From Desulfobulbaceae bacterium (GTDB lineage: Bacteria > Desulfobacterota > Desulfobulbia > Desulfobulbales > SURF-16), in contig JAGHCC010000009.1 in assembly GCA_021160685.1 (NCBI GenBank), positions 1 to 15,036 on the forward strand: 15,036 nt of DNA, written 5' to 3'. The position numbers and the translations under genes are program-made. The stretch's first letter is position 1; each line of letters starts with the position of its first letter. Shown here piece by piece: positions 7,039 to 14,224 of the stretch. The notes under the pieces were generated by a model, which saw nothing but the letters and a program-made list of their open reading frames with translations, had not been told where the DNA came from and did no database searches.

Positions 7039-7100
7039 CTCCCCCTTTAGTAGGTAGCGAGCCTGCGAGACTCCGAAGGGGGATTGAGGGGGATTTGTTT
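7039..7100. repeat. CCCCCTTT hairpin repeat, copy with internal insert
   Basis: CCCCCTT (7041-7047) pairs with AAGGGGG (7076-7082), followed by ATTGAGGGGGATTT. The 28-base loop on the - strand begins CGGAGTCTCGCA and continues with CTCGCT and ACCT, a block also found inside element 1 at 2144-2168. Confidence 0.6.
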
Positions 7101-7172
7101 TTATGTTGCAACCATTTGTTGAGGTGCGTTTCATGGGGAAAAATGATTCATTTATTCTAAGAGAAGAATGAG

Positions 7173-8534
7173 ATGACAAATAAAGGGAAACGTACCCGCG
7201 TGGTCATCATGGGCGCTGCCGGGCGTGATTTTCATAACTTCAACATGGTGTACCGCGACGATCCTGACAGCCGGGTGATTGCCTTTACCGCAACCCAGAT
7301 TCCGGAAATCGCCGGACGCCGCTATCCGCCCTCTCTTGCCGGCGCGTATTACCCTGATGGTATTGCGATTGTCGACGAAATGGAACTGGAGCGGTTGTGC
7401 CGAACCGAACACATCGATCAGGTGGTTTTTGCCTACAGCGATGTTGACCACGCCCGCGTCATGCACAAGGCCTCCATTGCTCTGGCAGCAGGGGGGGACT
7501 TCATTTTGCTGGGGCCCAGACGAACCATGCTGACCGCAAAGGTGCCGGTCATCGCCACCTCCGCAGTCAGAACCGGTTGCGGTAAATCACAGACGACACG
7601 CTGGTTATCCCGCTTGCTGAAACAGCAGGGTCTGCATGTTGCGGTTATCCGCCATCCCATGCCTTATGGTGATCTTGAACGTCAGGCTGTGCAGCGTTTT
7701 GCAAATCGTGCGGACCTTGATGCTGCCCACTGCACCATTGAGGAGCGGGAAGAATATGAACCGCATTTGACAATGGGCAATGTGGTCTACGCCGGTATCG
7801 ATTACGCCGAGATTGTCGCGCGGGCTGAAGCTGAAGCCGATGTCATTCTCTGGGATGGCGGCAATAATGATTTTCCCTTTATCCGTCCTGACCTGCACAT
7901 TGTCCTGGTCGACCCGCTGCGGCCCGGCTCCGAGACCAGTCATCATCCGGGCGAGGCTGTATTGCGCATGGCAGATATTGTTGTCGTGGTCAAAGTCAAT
8001 TCGGCCCGGGATGCGGATGTCCAGCTCGTGACCGAATGCATCACCAGGATCAATCCCACAGTTCCCATCGTTCGCGCCGCTTCACCTGTGCAGTTAGATG
8101 ACCCGCGCCAGGTACGTGGCAAACGGGTGCTCGTGGTGGAAGACGGCCCGACCATAACCCACGGCGGCATGCCTTATGGAGCTGGTTATGTTGCCGCCAC
8201 CCAGGCTCAAGCTGCGGAAATTATCGATCCCCGCAGCGCTGCCGTCGATAAAATTGCAGCCATTTATTCGCAATATCCGCATATCGGCTCGGTGCTGCCC
8301 GCCGTGGGTTATCATCCGTCACAGCTGCAAGCGCTGCGCGAGACGATCAACGCGGTTGACTGCGATGTCGTGGTTGCGGCAACACCCTGCGATCTTAGCG
8401 CCCTGATTGAGATCGATAAACCCGTTGTCCGCGTGAGCTACGAGTTTGCCGAAGTTGGCGAACCGAAATTAGGAAGCCTTGTTGGAAATTTTCTGGACCA
8501 TCTGTTCAAAATGTCCACTATTTCAGATAAATGA
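7173..8534 (+). CDS. Cyclic 2,3-diphosphoglycerate synthetase-like P-loop protein
   Basis: 453 aa. It has an N-terminal Rossmann-like region (VVIMGAAGRDFHNFN, 10-24), then a second nucleotide-binding domain with a Walker A-like TGCGKSQTT (134-142) and a Walker B-like strand ending ILWDGGNNDFPF (~233-244). The overall layout and motifs match proteins annotated as cyclic 2,3-diphosphoglycerate synthetase or 'GTPase', a family named after the methanogen enzyme that makes the thermoprotectant cDPG from 2,3-DPG. Whether a bacterial member makes cDPG is unproven. ATG 7173 is preceded by GAGAAG. It lies beside, but is transcribed opposite to, two racemase genes, so a functional link with D-amino acid or ornithine metabolism is only a suggestion. 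Confidence 0.8.
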   Translation: MTNKGKRTRVVIMGAAGRDFHNFNMVYRDDPDSRVIAFTATQIPEIAGRRYPPSLAGAYYPDGIAIVDEMELERLCRTEHIDQVVFAYSDVDHARVMHKASIALAAGGDFILLGPRRTMLTAKVPVIATSAVRTGCGKSQTTRWLSRLLKQQGLHVAVIRHPMPYGDLERQAVQRFANRADLDAAHCTIEEREEYEPHLTMGNVVYAGIDYAEIVARAEAEADVILWDGGNNDFPFIRPDLHIVLVDPLRPGSETSHHPGEAVLRMADIVVVVKVNSARDADVQLVTECITRINPTVPIVRAASPVQLDDPRQVRGKRVLVVEDGPTITHGGMPYGAGYVAATQAQAAEIIDPRSAAVDKIAAIYSQYPHIGSVLPAVGYHPSQLQALRETINAVDCDVVVAATPCDLSALIEIDKPVVRVSYEFAEVGEPKLGSLVGNFLDHLFKMSTISDK

Positions 8535-8762
8535 CAGCTATAGCTCATGTCGTTTCTGGGCAGGACCGGAAATGGGTCAATTACGAATTATGAATCAATG
8601 TCGTTAACTTAAAAAACTTCTCTGTAAAAGTCCCCCTTTGAAAAAGGGGGATTTAGGGGGATTTTTCAGCCAGGCCCAAATCCCCCCCGCCCCCCTTTTT
8701 CAAAGGGGGGTGTTATGGAAGTTATCTAATAAGAAAACACCGCAATTCGTAATTCATAATTC
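8535..8762. repeat. Nested inverted-repeat block with two opposed CCCCCTTT units
   Basis: The outer inverted repeat GAATTATGAAT (8585-8595) and ATTCATAATTC (8752-8762) encloses two ~33-bp units in opposite orientation (8632-8664 and 8679-8710). Each has the form CCCCCTTTGAAAAAGGGGG plus ATTTAGGGGGATTT or a variant. The dispersed TCAATGTCGTTAACTTAA (8595-8612) overlaps the left side. The block fills the gap between two convergent genes and ends exactly at the alr stop codon. It could terminate transcription from either side, but it looks like a dispersed mobile-type repeat. Confidence 0.65.
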
Positions 8763-9908
8763 CTAGTTCCGTGGTGCGCCGTCCCTGATAACCACTCGGG
8801 GAACACGATTGGCAACACAGGTCACCACCTCGTAGTTGATCGTCCCAAGTTTTTCGGCCAGCTCATCAACTGTCACCTCCTCCTTGCCCTGACGACCGAT
8901 AATAACCACCTCGTCACCCGGCTCGACCCGGCCGCGCAGCGCTGTGACATCGATCAGGCTCTGGTCCATGGTGATCCGGCCGACCTGGGGACAGCGTATG
9001 CCGCAAACCAGGAGTTCAAAATTGTTGGAGAGGTTGCGATTCAAGCCATCTCCATAGCCCACCGGAACCGTGCCGATGAGCGACGGCTTTTTTGTCTGAA
9101 AGATATGGCCGTAACTCAGCCCGGTGTTTGACCCCACCTCCTTGAGAAAGGTAATTTGTGTTTTCCACTCAAAGACCGGCTTAAGCTTCCTGACGCGGGG
9201 ATTGACGATTTCTTTGGAGGGAGGCAGGCCATAGATGGCAATGCCGGGCCGCACGGCATCGAAATATGAACCCGGCAAATCAAGGATTGCTGCGCTGTTT
9301 GCCATGTGGCGAACCTCGATCCCCCAGGACTTTGCCTCTTCCACGAGACGCTGAAAGCGTTCGATCTGCTCCAGGGACAGGGTTTTGTCCTTTTTGTCCG
9401 CACAGGGAAAATGGCTCATGAGCCCTCGAACCCGCAGCATGGGAAATGCGCGGCATCTCTCAAAAAAAGAAGGGACCTCATCGGGGCGAATGCCGATGCG
9501 TCCCATGCCGGTGTCGACCATTAGATGCACGGAGACGAGCCGGCCAAGTTTTTCCGCCTCACGTGCCAGCGCCTCAACCATTTCAAGCGTACAGACAGCG
9601 GGTTCACAGCCATGGCGGATAATCGCCTCGCTTTGTTCGGGAAGTGTTGCCGAGAGAAGTAAAAAGGTGGCGTCAACACCGGCTTCGGCCAGGGTAATGG
9701 CCTCGCTGATATGGGCGACACAGAGTGTGTTATAGCCGAGTCCAACCAGATGGCGGGCAACAATTTTAATCCCATGTCCGTAACCATTCGCCTTGATGGC
9801 GGGCCATAATAATGGCCGCCGGCCCACCAACTCCTGCAGAAGACGCACATTATGCGTCAGCCGGTCAAGATGGATGTATGTCCTGGTCAGATGAGTTGCG
9901 TTATTCAT
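8763..9908 (-). CDS. alr: Alanine racemase
   Basis: 381 aa, normal length. Interconverts L- and D-alanine using PLP, supplying D-Ala for peptidoglycan. Seen: PLP-binding AIKANGYGHG with Lys39, the MGRIG segment with an Arg near 137, and LSYGHIF with the second catalytic base Tyr266, then GYGDGLNR (~284-291) and GRITMDQSLIDVT (~310-322). The N-terminal TIM barrel and C-terminal beta domain are both complete. The ATG at 9908 has no clear Shine-Dalgarno sequence. It lies downstream of the second racemase gene on the same strand with a 148-bp gap containing a G-rich hairpin, so co-transcription is possible but not evident. Confidence 0.96.
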   Translation of the reverse strand: MNNATHLTRTYIHLDRLTHNVRLLQELVGRRPLLWPAIKANGYGHGIKIVARHLVGLGYNTLCVAHISEAITLAEAGVDATFLLLSATLPEQSEAIIRHGCEPAVCTLEMVEALAREAEKLGRLVSVHLMVDTGMGRIGIRPDEVPSFFERCRAFPMLRVRGLMSHFPCADKKDKTLSLEQIERFQRLVEEAKSWGIEVRHMANSAAILDLPGSYFDAVRPGIAIYGLPPSKEIVNPRVRKLKPVFEWKTQITFLKEVGSNTGLSYGHIFQTKKPSLIGTVPVGYGDGLNRNLSNNFELLVCGIRCPQVGRITMDQSLIDVTALRGRVEPGDEVVIIGRQGKEEVTVDELAEKLGTINYEVVTCVANRVPRVVIRDGAPRN

Positions 9909-10012
9909 AACTGTTTATTCATGTGAATATCTGGGAGGTTTTTCGAGAATAGCATTTTTTCAAAATAATGAAGAGTTGGGCAAAAGGGCATTGTCTGACA
10001 GCCTCCCACATT

Positions 10013-10045
10013 CCCCCCTTTTTAAAAGGGGGTGGGGTGGGGGGG
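10013..10045. repeat. C/G-rich hairpin with G-run tract
   Basis: CCCCCTTTT (10014-10022) pairs with AAAAGGGGG (10024-10032), followed by G-runs separated by single T residues up to 10045. It belongs to the same repeat class as 7039-7100 and 8632-8710 and sits between the two racemase genes. The G5-T-G4-T-G7 tract meets the usual G-quadruplex pattern on the + strand. Confidence 0.6.
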
Positions 10046-10056
10046 TACGGCCGATG

Positions 10057-11151
10057 TTACATTTCATTCTCATTGCCTATTGGCCGCATGGAACGCTTCT
10101 TTACATATTGAGAAGTCATGGCAGCAAGAAGGGCGCTGTAATTAAGGGAGAAGGCCAGTTCATCACCCACTTGCAGTGACCCTTGCGCATCCGTCACATC
10201 CATGGCCAGGTAACCGCTCGAAGCGCCAAGAATCCTGAGGCACGGATCAAGCGGTGTGATGCCTTTAACGTCGATATCCTCGCGGCCCACATTCAGAAGC
10301 GCTCTTTCTATCTCACCCCTGTCTTCGAAAACCGGCTGTCTGCCAAAGGCGTCTTCACCGCGCTTGCCGACCACCATTGATGGTTTTGTCTTGAGTTCCA
10401 ACACTTCGGCGTGGAGAATAAAGGCATCCTGCCAGGTTCCTGGCCATGGCCGCCGGTGAATGGTCTCGCGTCCCAGCAGGATGGCCTCGCCGATTCGGGC
10501 ATGATTGATCCGTTTCGGCATACGCCCGGCTTCAATGAGTTCAAGGCCGCTTGAATTGGCTCCTGATATCCAGCCAAGCTCAAGATCACATGTTTTTTCA
10601 ATCGTATCGGCCAGTTCAACAAGGAGGTTCATGTTGTCTTCACTTGGCGCCACACCAGAAAAGCAGGCAAGATTCGCACCAAGTCCCCTGATGCGGATTC
10701 CCGGAAGCTTCAGGGCCTCCCGCACGAAGGAAATAAGATCATCCGGCCAGATCCCCTCGCGCAGATCGCCGAGATCCACCATGAGGATCACATCATGTAC
10801 AAGACCACGGCGGTCGGCAGCCTGAGATAATGCTGCAAGGGTCGACAGTTCCGAGTTCAGGCTCACATCAACCGATTCAATGACCCCGTCCACACCGGAC
10901 ACGGGCGAAAGCCTGAGCAGCATGTAGGTTGAATCAACACCTCCATCTTTAAGGCGCTGAATGTTCTCAAGACGCGAGTCCGCAATGGACACCACTCCGC
11001 CGCGCAGCATGGCTGCGGCCACTCCGGGATGACCGCAGGTGACCTTGGTCACGCCCGTCACCTCGATACCGTGGATTTTGCACAGCTCGACGATGGTGTG
11101 GGCATTGTGCTCTATTTTTTCGAGATCAATGGTTATATAAGGTGTGGCCAT
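10057..11151 (-). CDS. Alanine/ornithine racemase-family PLP enzyme
   Basis: 364 aa. A fold-type III PLP enzyme related to alanine racemase but distinct from the neighbouring alr. It has an N-terminal TYITIDLEKIEHNA-like opening (PYITIDLEKIEHNA, 4-17), Schiff-base Lys36 in GVTKVTCGHP, and later segments resembling proteins annotated as ornithine racemase or YhfX-like (LVDLGDLREGI, SGANSSGLELI, NHARIGEAILLGRE, ILGASSGYL). The substrate is not certain; D-/L-ornithine or another amino acid is possible. The ATG at 11151 lacks a good Shine-Dalgarno sequence. It lies upstream of alr in the same direction. Finding two racemases in tandem suggests that this one is not a redundant alanine racemase. 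Confidence 0.8.
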   Translation of the reverse strand: MATPYITIDLEKIEHNAHTIVELCKIHGIEVTGVTKVTCGHPGVAAAMLRGGVVSIADSRLENIQRLKDGGVDSTYMLLRLSPVSGVDGVIESVDVSLNSELSTLAALSQAADRRGLVHDVILMVDLGDLREGIWPDDLISFVREALKLPGIRIRGLGANLACFSGVAPSEDNMNLLVELADTIEKTCDLELGWISGANSSGLELIEAGRMPKRINHARIGEAILLGRETIHRRPWPGTWQDAFILHAEVLELKTKPSMVVGKRGEDAFGRQPVFEDRGEIERALLNVGREDIDVKGITPLDPCLRILGASSGYLAMDVTDAQGSLQVGDELAFSLNYSALLAAMTSQYVKKRSMRPIGNENEM

Positions 11152-11200
11152 TTAACTGTTGTTGTGGCATTGATTTTTTCTCATCTTGGCAAATGATAAT

Positions 11201-12331
11201 TCAGATTTTTAAAATTTCTTTTGCAAAAGTGGTAAAGGGAAGCACCCTGGTTCGGCAATGGGCAATTTCATAATCTTTTACTGCCAAATGTACCTGAAAG
11301 AATTTGGGGATTTCAGTGCGTTCCGCAAAATATCGGATTGGCTTGGCCACATCTCCCTGGCCTGATTTACATTCCACCGCAAAAATAGGCTGGTTGTTTT
11401 CCAGAACAACAAAATCCACCTCCCGTTTGTTTTTGTCCCGCAGGTAACAGAGTTCCATGTCCTCACCGAAGGTGTCTTCCTGGTAGTGACAGTATTTTAA
11501 CAGGTTGGCCGCCACCAGGTTTTCAAAGCGCGCTCCTTTATCCGTGCAGAGAGACCAGTCCCACAGGAAAAGTTTTCGGTCCTTTTTAAGGGCATTGATT
11601 TTTTTTGCTCCATAGGGCCGGAGACGGAAGCAGTAATAAAGGTTTTCAAAAATTGTCACCCAGCGGTCAACGGCTTCATGTGAGGCGGAAAGATCTTCAC
11701 GGAGTGAGTTGATGGATAGCAGTGAGCCGATCCTGTCCTGCAAAAGAACGGCAAGAAGCTCTAGCTGACTTATCTCTTTTACCTGTTCAAGGCTTGTCAG
11801 GTCCTCATGAATAACCCGTGAGTGTCGTTCTCGCTGCCATCTTTTCCATTCACGCTCTGACTGAGAAAAAAACGGTTCTGGAAAACCGCCGAAACGCAGG
11901 AGTTTCTCCAAGTCGTTTGGCTTGGGGGAAGTATTAATTTCATACAGGGAAAGGGGGTGCAGTCGGTGATAATGGTAACGGCCCTGTAACGAATCTCCGC
12001 CTTTGCGGTAATAATCAAGACGGGCTGAGCCGGTTATTAGAAAAGAGATTGCAGATTTGTTTTTGTCATAGAGTCCTTTAACAAAATTACGCCACTCTTT
12101 ATATTTGTGGATTTCGTCAAGAATGATTAGGGAGGAGCCTGACGGGAGTTTGCCTTTCAGCAGGTTTTTTTTGTCATCAAAATAATCCCAGTTGAAGTAA
12201 GCCGGATCTGTTTCATCTCCGCCAAGAATGTCGAGAGCAAGGGTGGTCTTTCCTACCTGACGAGGACCACCAATGAAGACCATTTTTTTTTTGAGATCAT
12301 CCAGGATATTCTGCTTCAAATATCTTTCCAT
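11201..12331 (-). CDS. AAA ATPase with C-terminal DUF4143/nuclease-like domain
   Basis: 376 aa. Walker A GGPRQVGKTT at 21-30, Walker B LIILDEIHK at 68-76, and a sensor-like TGSARL at 100-105 followed by LQGRYHYHRLHPLSLYEI. This is the AAA_14 + DUF4143 arrangement. The C-terminus has a PD-(D/E)xK-like signature: Asp306 in REVDFVVL and Glu320-x-Lys322 in AVECKSG. These ATPases are common as multiple paralogues in anaerobes; their function is unknown. The start at 12331 is preceded by AGGGG at suitable spacing, and a good - strand promoter lies just upstream inside an inverted repeat. It appears to be a stand-alone gene with its own promoter. Confidence 0.88.
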   Translation of the reverse strand: MERYLKQNILDDLKKKMVFIGGPRQVGKTTLALDILGGDETDPAYFNWDYFDDKKNLLKGKLPSGSSLIILDEIHKYKEWRNFVKGLYDKNKSAISFLITGSARLDYYRKGGDSLQGRYHYHRLHPLSLYEINTSPKPNDLEKLLRFGGFPEPFFSQSEREWKRWQRERHSRVIHEDLTSLEQVKEISQLELLAVLLQDRIGSLLSINSLREDLSASHEAVDRWVTIFENLYYCFRLRPYGAKKINALKKDRKLFLWDWSLCTDKGARFENLVAANLLKYCHYQEDTFGEDMELCYLRDKNKREVDFVVLENNQPIFAVECKSGQGDVAKPIRYFAERTEIPKFFQVHLAVKDYEIAHCRTRVLPFTTFAKEILKI

Positions 12332-12347
12332 GGAGGCACCCCTTTGG

Positions 12348-12409
12348 GAAAATTTTCTGGTTGACCTTATTATAGTTAGTATAATTTGTCGGTCAACCAG
12401 AAAATTTTC
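12348..12409. repeat. Perfect 19-bp inverted repeat flanking a promoter
   Basis: 12348-12366 and 12391-12409 are exact reverse complements, separated by 24 AT-rich bases. Each arm contains the 10-bp palindrome GAAAATTTTC and one GGTTGACC or GGTCAACC box. The block lies between the metallo-hydrolase stop and the ATPase start. It could be a paired operator or a small mobile repeat. Confidence 0.75.
12369..12396 (-). promoter_or_regulatory. Sigma-70-type promoter of the DUF4143 ATPase gene
   Basis: On the - strand TTGACC (12396-12391), a 16-base spacer, then a consensus TATAAT (12374-12369). The predicted transcript start falls in the downstream arm of the inverted repeat, about 30-35 bases before the ATPase ATG. 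Prediction from sequence only. Confidence 0.65.
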
Positions 12410-12424
12410 TTTTTGATGGGCCTT

Positions 12425-13168
12425 TCACACCGCATCTATCGACGCAAACTCCGGCTCATGGAGCGGGATGATATAATCCGCCATATCCCGAACTTTCAGC
12501 ATCATGTTATAGGCATCATAGCTGTTGATATTGGTTCCCGGCGGAATAACCTCCATCTCCATGGCCGTCACCTGCACCGGCGGTTCAAAATTCTCCCGAA
12601 TAACACAAAAACCGGTGATGGCTGTCTTGCCTTTTGCCGTGTCAATAAATATTGTCATCCCGCCCGGTGAATGAGCCGGGGTATGCATTACGGAAATACC
12701 GGGCAGCAGTTCCCCATCTTTTTTCACCACCTCTATCTGTCCCGCCTCCCGAATCTCAAAGATAAAATCTTCCACATAGCGATAATCTAGGGGATGGGGA
12801 TTGGAAATGGTTTTAAGCTCCTGCTCGTGGATGTAAAAACGGGCATTGGTGCATTTATAATCGTTTTCACAGTGATCGGAATGAAGGTGGGTATGGATTA
12901 CCACATCGATATCTTCGGGAGTGAGTTGAAACCGGGCCAACCCATCTTCCAGGGTATAAATCTTACCGCCGATGGCCTTCTCCCGATCCTCTGATACCAC
13001 AGGGTGCATTTCACCGGTGTCGACCAGAATCTTTTTATCACCGCCCTCCAGGTACCAAGCGTAAATGGGAATAGTGTACGGGGTGCCGTAGTCATGTTGA
13101 TAGGTCATCATGCCCTTATCAAAGATTTTGGTGCCGACAACAATGGGGTGAATGATGTAGGTGCTCAT
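12425..13168 (-). CDS. Metallo-beta-lactamase-fold hydrolase (AHL-lactonase-like)
   Basis: 247 aa from the chosen start. The zinc motif HTHLHSDHC gives H94-x-H96-x-D98-H99; H166 (HTPAHS) and H237 (PLHEPE) complete the usual His set. By fold and layout it resembles proteins annotated as N-acyl homoserine lactonase family. However, the segment that should carry the bridging Asp reads TGFCVIRENFEPP (185-197), which by eye aligns Gly186 and Val189 with the Asp and Tyr of AiiA. True lactonase activity is therefore doubtful. The ATG at 13168 is chosen over an in-frame ATG 11 codons upstream because AAAGGAG stands eight bases before it. It follows the small upstream gene after 25 bp, so the two are probably co-transcribed. 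Confidence 0.85.
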   Translation of the reverse strand: MSTYIIHPIVVGTKIFDKGMMTYQHDYGTPYTIPIYAWYLEGGDKKILVDTGEMHPVVSEDREKAIGGKIYTLEDGLARFQLTPEDIDVVIHTHLHSDHCENDYKCTNARFYIHEQELKTISNPHPLDYRYVEDFIFEIREAGQIEVVKKDGELLPGISVMHTPAHSPGGMTIFIDTAKGKTAITGFCVIRENFEPPVQVTAMEMEVIPPGTNINSYDAYNMMLKVRDMADYIIPLHEPEFASIDAV

Positions 13169-13176
13169 TGTAGTTT

Positions 13177-13183
13177 CTCCTTT
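13177..13183 (-). promoter_or_regulatory. Ribosome binding site fixing the hydrolase start
   Basis: AAAGGAG on the - strand, eight bases before the ATG at 13168. It rules out the longer upstream start. Confidence 0.8.
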
Positions 13184-13193
13184 GGATACGACA

Positions 13194-13562
13194 TTAATCA
13201 TATGCTTCCAATCCGGCCTTCATGGCACCTTCAATGGTACCATCAACAAGATGTTCACCAGGGAAAAACCATTCATTTTGGTCATATCGGCCAGAGCTGT
13301 ATTTGTAAATTGCAAACTCCCAACGGTTCATTTCGCCGGTGTACTTAAGACGACAGATTTGTCCTGTTGTTCCAAAATCATCTCTATCGAGATACAAAAA
13401 AATTCCCTTGATGCGAACAACGTAGCGTCTCCCGCTGTCAATGAGTACACTTCGATTGAACTGATCAACTATCAGGTTGACTTCTTCTTTCACCTTTTTA
13501 GATATGGATTCCGATGACATTTCATTTCCATTGTCTATTTCAAGTAATAACTGTGGATCCAA
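13194..13562 (-). CDS. Small hypothetical protein upstream of the hydrolase
   Basis: 122 aa from a TTG at 13562, or 108 aa from an ATG at 13520 preceded by a weak GGAA; the start is undecided. No family recognised. The protein is soluble, with alternating hydrophobic strands in the middle (RYVVRIKGIFLYLDRDD) and a C-terminal helix-like segment (VDGTIEGAMKAGLEAY). It shows no signal peptide, metal motif or membrane span. It is read in the same direction as the hydrolase, 25 bp ahead of it, so a shared transcript is likely. Coding is supported by length, position and the absence of a competing frame, not by homology. Confidence 0.6.
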   Translation of the reverse strand: MDPQLLLEIDNGNEMSSESISKKVKEEVNLIVDQFNRSVLIDSGRRYVVRIKGIFLYLDRDDFGTTGQICRLKYTGEMNRWEFAIYKYSSGRYDQNEWFFPGEHLVDGTIEGAMKAGLEAYD

Positions 13563-13605
13563 AAACTACGCCACCCCTTTCCCAAAATACAACAAACTTA
13601 TAATC

Positions 13606-13631
13606 TGAAGAACGTCCCCTGTTGTCCCCAA
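13606..13631. repeat. REP-like sequence GAACGTCCCC...GTCCCC
   Basis: AAGAACGTCCCCTGTTGTCC and following bases resemble short repeats I know from memory beside IS200-like (REP-associated) transposases. No transposase is present here, and only one copy is visible in the window. Confidence 0.35.
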
Positions 13632-13782
13632 AACAGTCTGTTATGCTTCTGAAAGCCTATTTCCTCAGAAAAATCTATTTCAAAGATCGATTTTTCGAAA
13701 GCAGAAAACTCTCTACTTCCCACCTGCCTGATCCGGCAACTACACCCCAAAAAGATATTTTCTATAAGTAGTAACCGGGCTT

Positions 13783-13846
13783 GTCCAACAAACGGTTCAG
13801 ATTGTGGTTCGTTCCTCACACAATCTAACCTGTCATTCGTTAGGGC
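13783..13846 (-). other. Integron attC recombination site
   Basis: 64 bp on the - strand. R'' box GCCCTAAC (13846-13839), spacer, L'' GGTTAGATTGTG (13830-13819), a 12-base loop, L' CACAATCTGAACC (13806-13794), then R' GTTGGAC (13789-13783). The boxes fit the RYYYAAC/GTTRRRY consensus. L'' and L' pair along their whole length with a single extrahelical G, a structural hallmark of attC sites. The R'' box is the exact reverse complement of GTTAGGGC at the other end of the cassette (14225-14218), as expected for one excisable cassette. Confidence 0.8.
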
Positions 13847-14224
13847 AATTTTGTTCATAGGGTTACCGCAATACCTACTAACGTGGCAATCACACTGAGA
13901 ATTGCCAACATGTGTGACCTATGAATTGCATTCCAGCCGCCATCAGTAAGTCGATATATGTGCTTTTTTTTTTGAAATAACTCACCTTCTGGAAGACTTC
14001 CATCGGGTTTTAATTGTCCCGTTGGAACTGAATCATTAAGGATCTCAACCCAACCACGCATTAGACATGTTTGTATGTTTTCTAAATGCTCTTCTGAATC
14101 AGGAAGTGCCTTTTCGATAACCCATACATTGCCTGGTTGTAGTACAAGCGCGACACGCTGTTTAGACAACAGCTTTAGTGTTCTATAGATTGAGTATTCA
14201 CGCTTCATTGTATTTTTGCCCTAA
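13839..14224 (-). mobile_element. Integron gene cassette
   Basis: About 390 bp up to the R'' box, with the rest of its attC reaching 13790. It begins with TTAGGGC, has a gene starting 9 bases after GTTAGGGC, and ends in an attC that overlaps only the region after the stop codon. One short gene, tight fit and matching terminal 8-mers are the classical cassette plan. No integron integrase is in the window, so this is either the end of an array or an isolated cassette. Confidence 0.75.
13855..14208 (-). CDS. Cassette-encoded small protein with C-terminal membrane segment
   Basis: 117 aa. Residues 98-117 (HRSHMLAILSVIATLVGI onward) form a single C-terminal transmembrane segment. The preceding region (IQTCLMRGWVEIL ... 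IYRLTDGGWNAIHR) has the look of a winged-helix pattern, but I cannot assign a family. It may be a tail-anchored cytoplasmic protein. The ATG at 14208 is 9 bases inside the cassette boundary with a weak AGGG. The stop codon lies just before the attC R'' box, as is usual for cassette genes. Function unknown. Confidence 0.75.
   Translation of the reverse strand: MKREYSIYRTLKLLSKQRVALVLQPGNVWVIEKALPDSEEHLENIQTCLMRGWVEILNDSVPTGQLKPDGSLPEGELFQKKKHIYRLTDGGWNAIHRSHMLAILSVIATLVGIAVTL

Larger units (their letters stand above)
6803..7172. other. Gene-free region rich in dispersed repeats
   Basis: 370 bp between divergently transcribed genes, so it should hold both promoters. It contains a copy of TCAATGTCATTAACTTAA (6906-6923), an inverted repeat of CCACGAA...CACGAAAA type (6944-7009) and a CCCCCTTT hairpin repeat (7039-7100). 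I see no convincing -35/-10 pair and no small gene. A modest GAGAAG element before 7173 is the only translation signal. Confidence 0.6.

Noticed and set aside
9976..10179. 67-codon + strand frame over the racemase gap
   Set aside because: It reads through the G-rich hairpin repeat and into the antisense of the racemase gene; no start signal.
13598..13858. 86-codon - strand frame overlapping the cassette gene stop by four bases (ATGA)
   Set aside because: Its first third is the translation of the attC site and its end is a REP-like repeat; no family resemblance. The ATGA overlap is probably coincidental.
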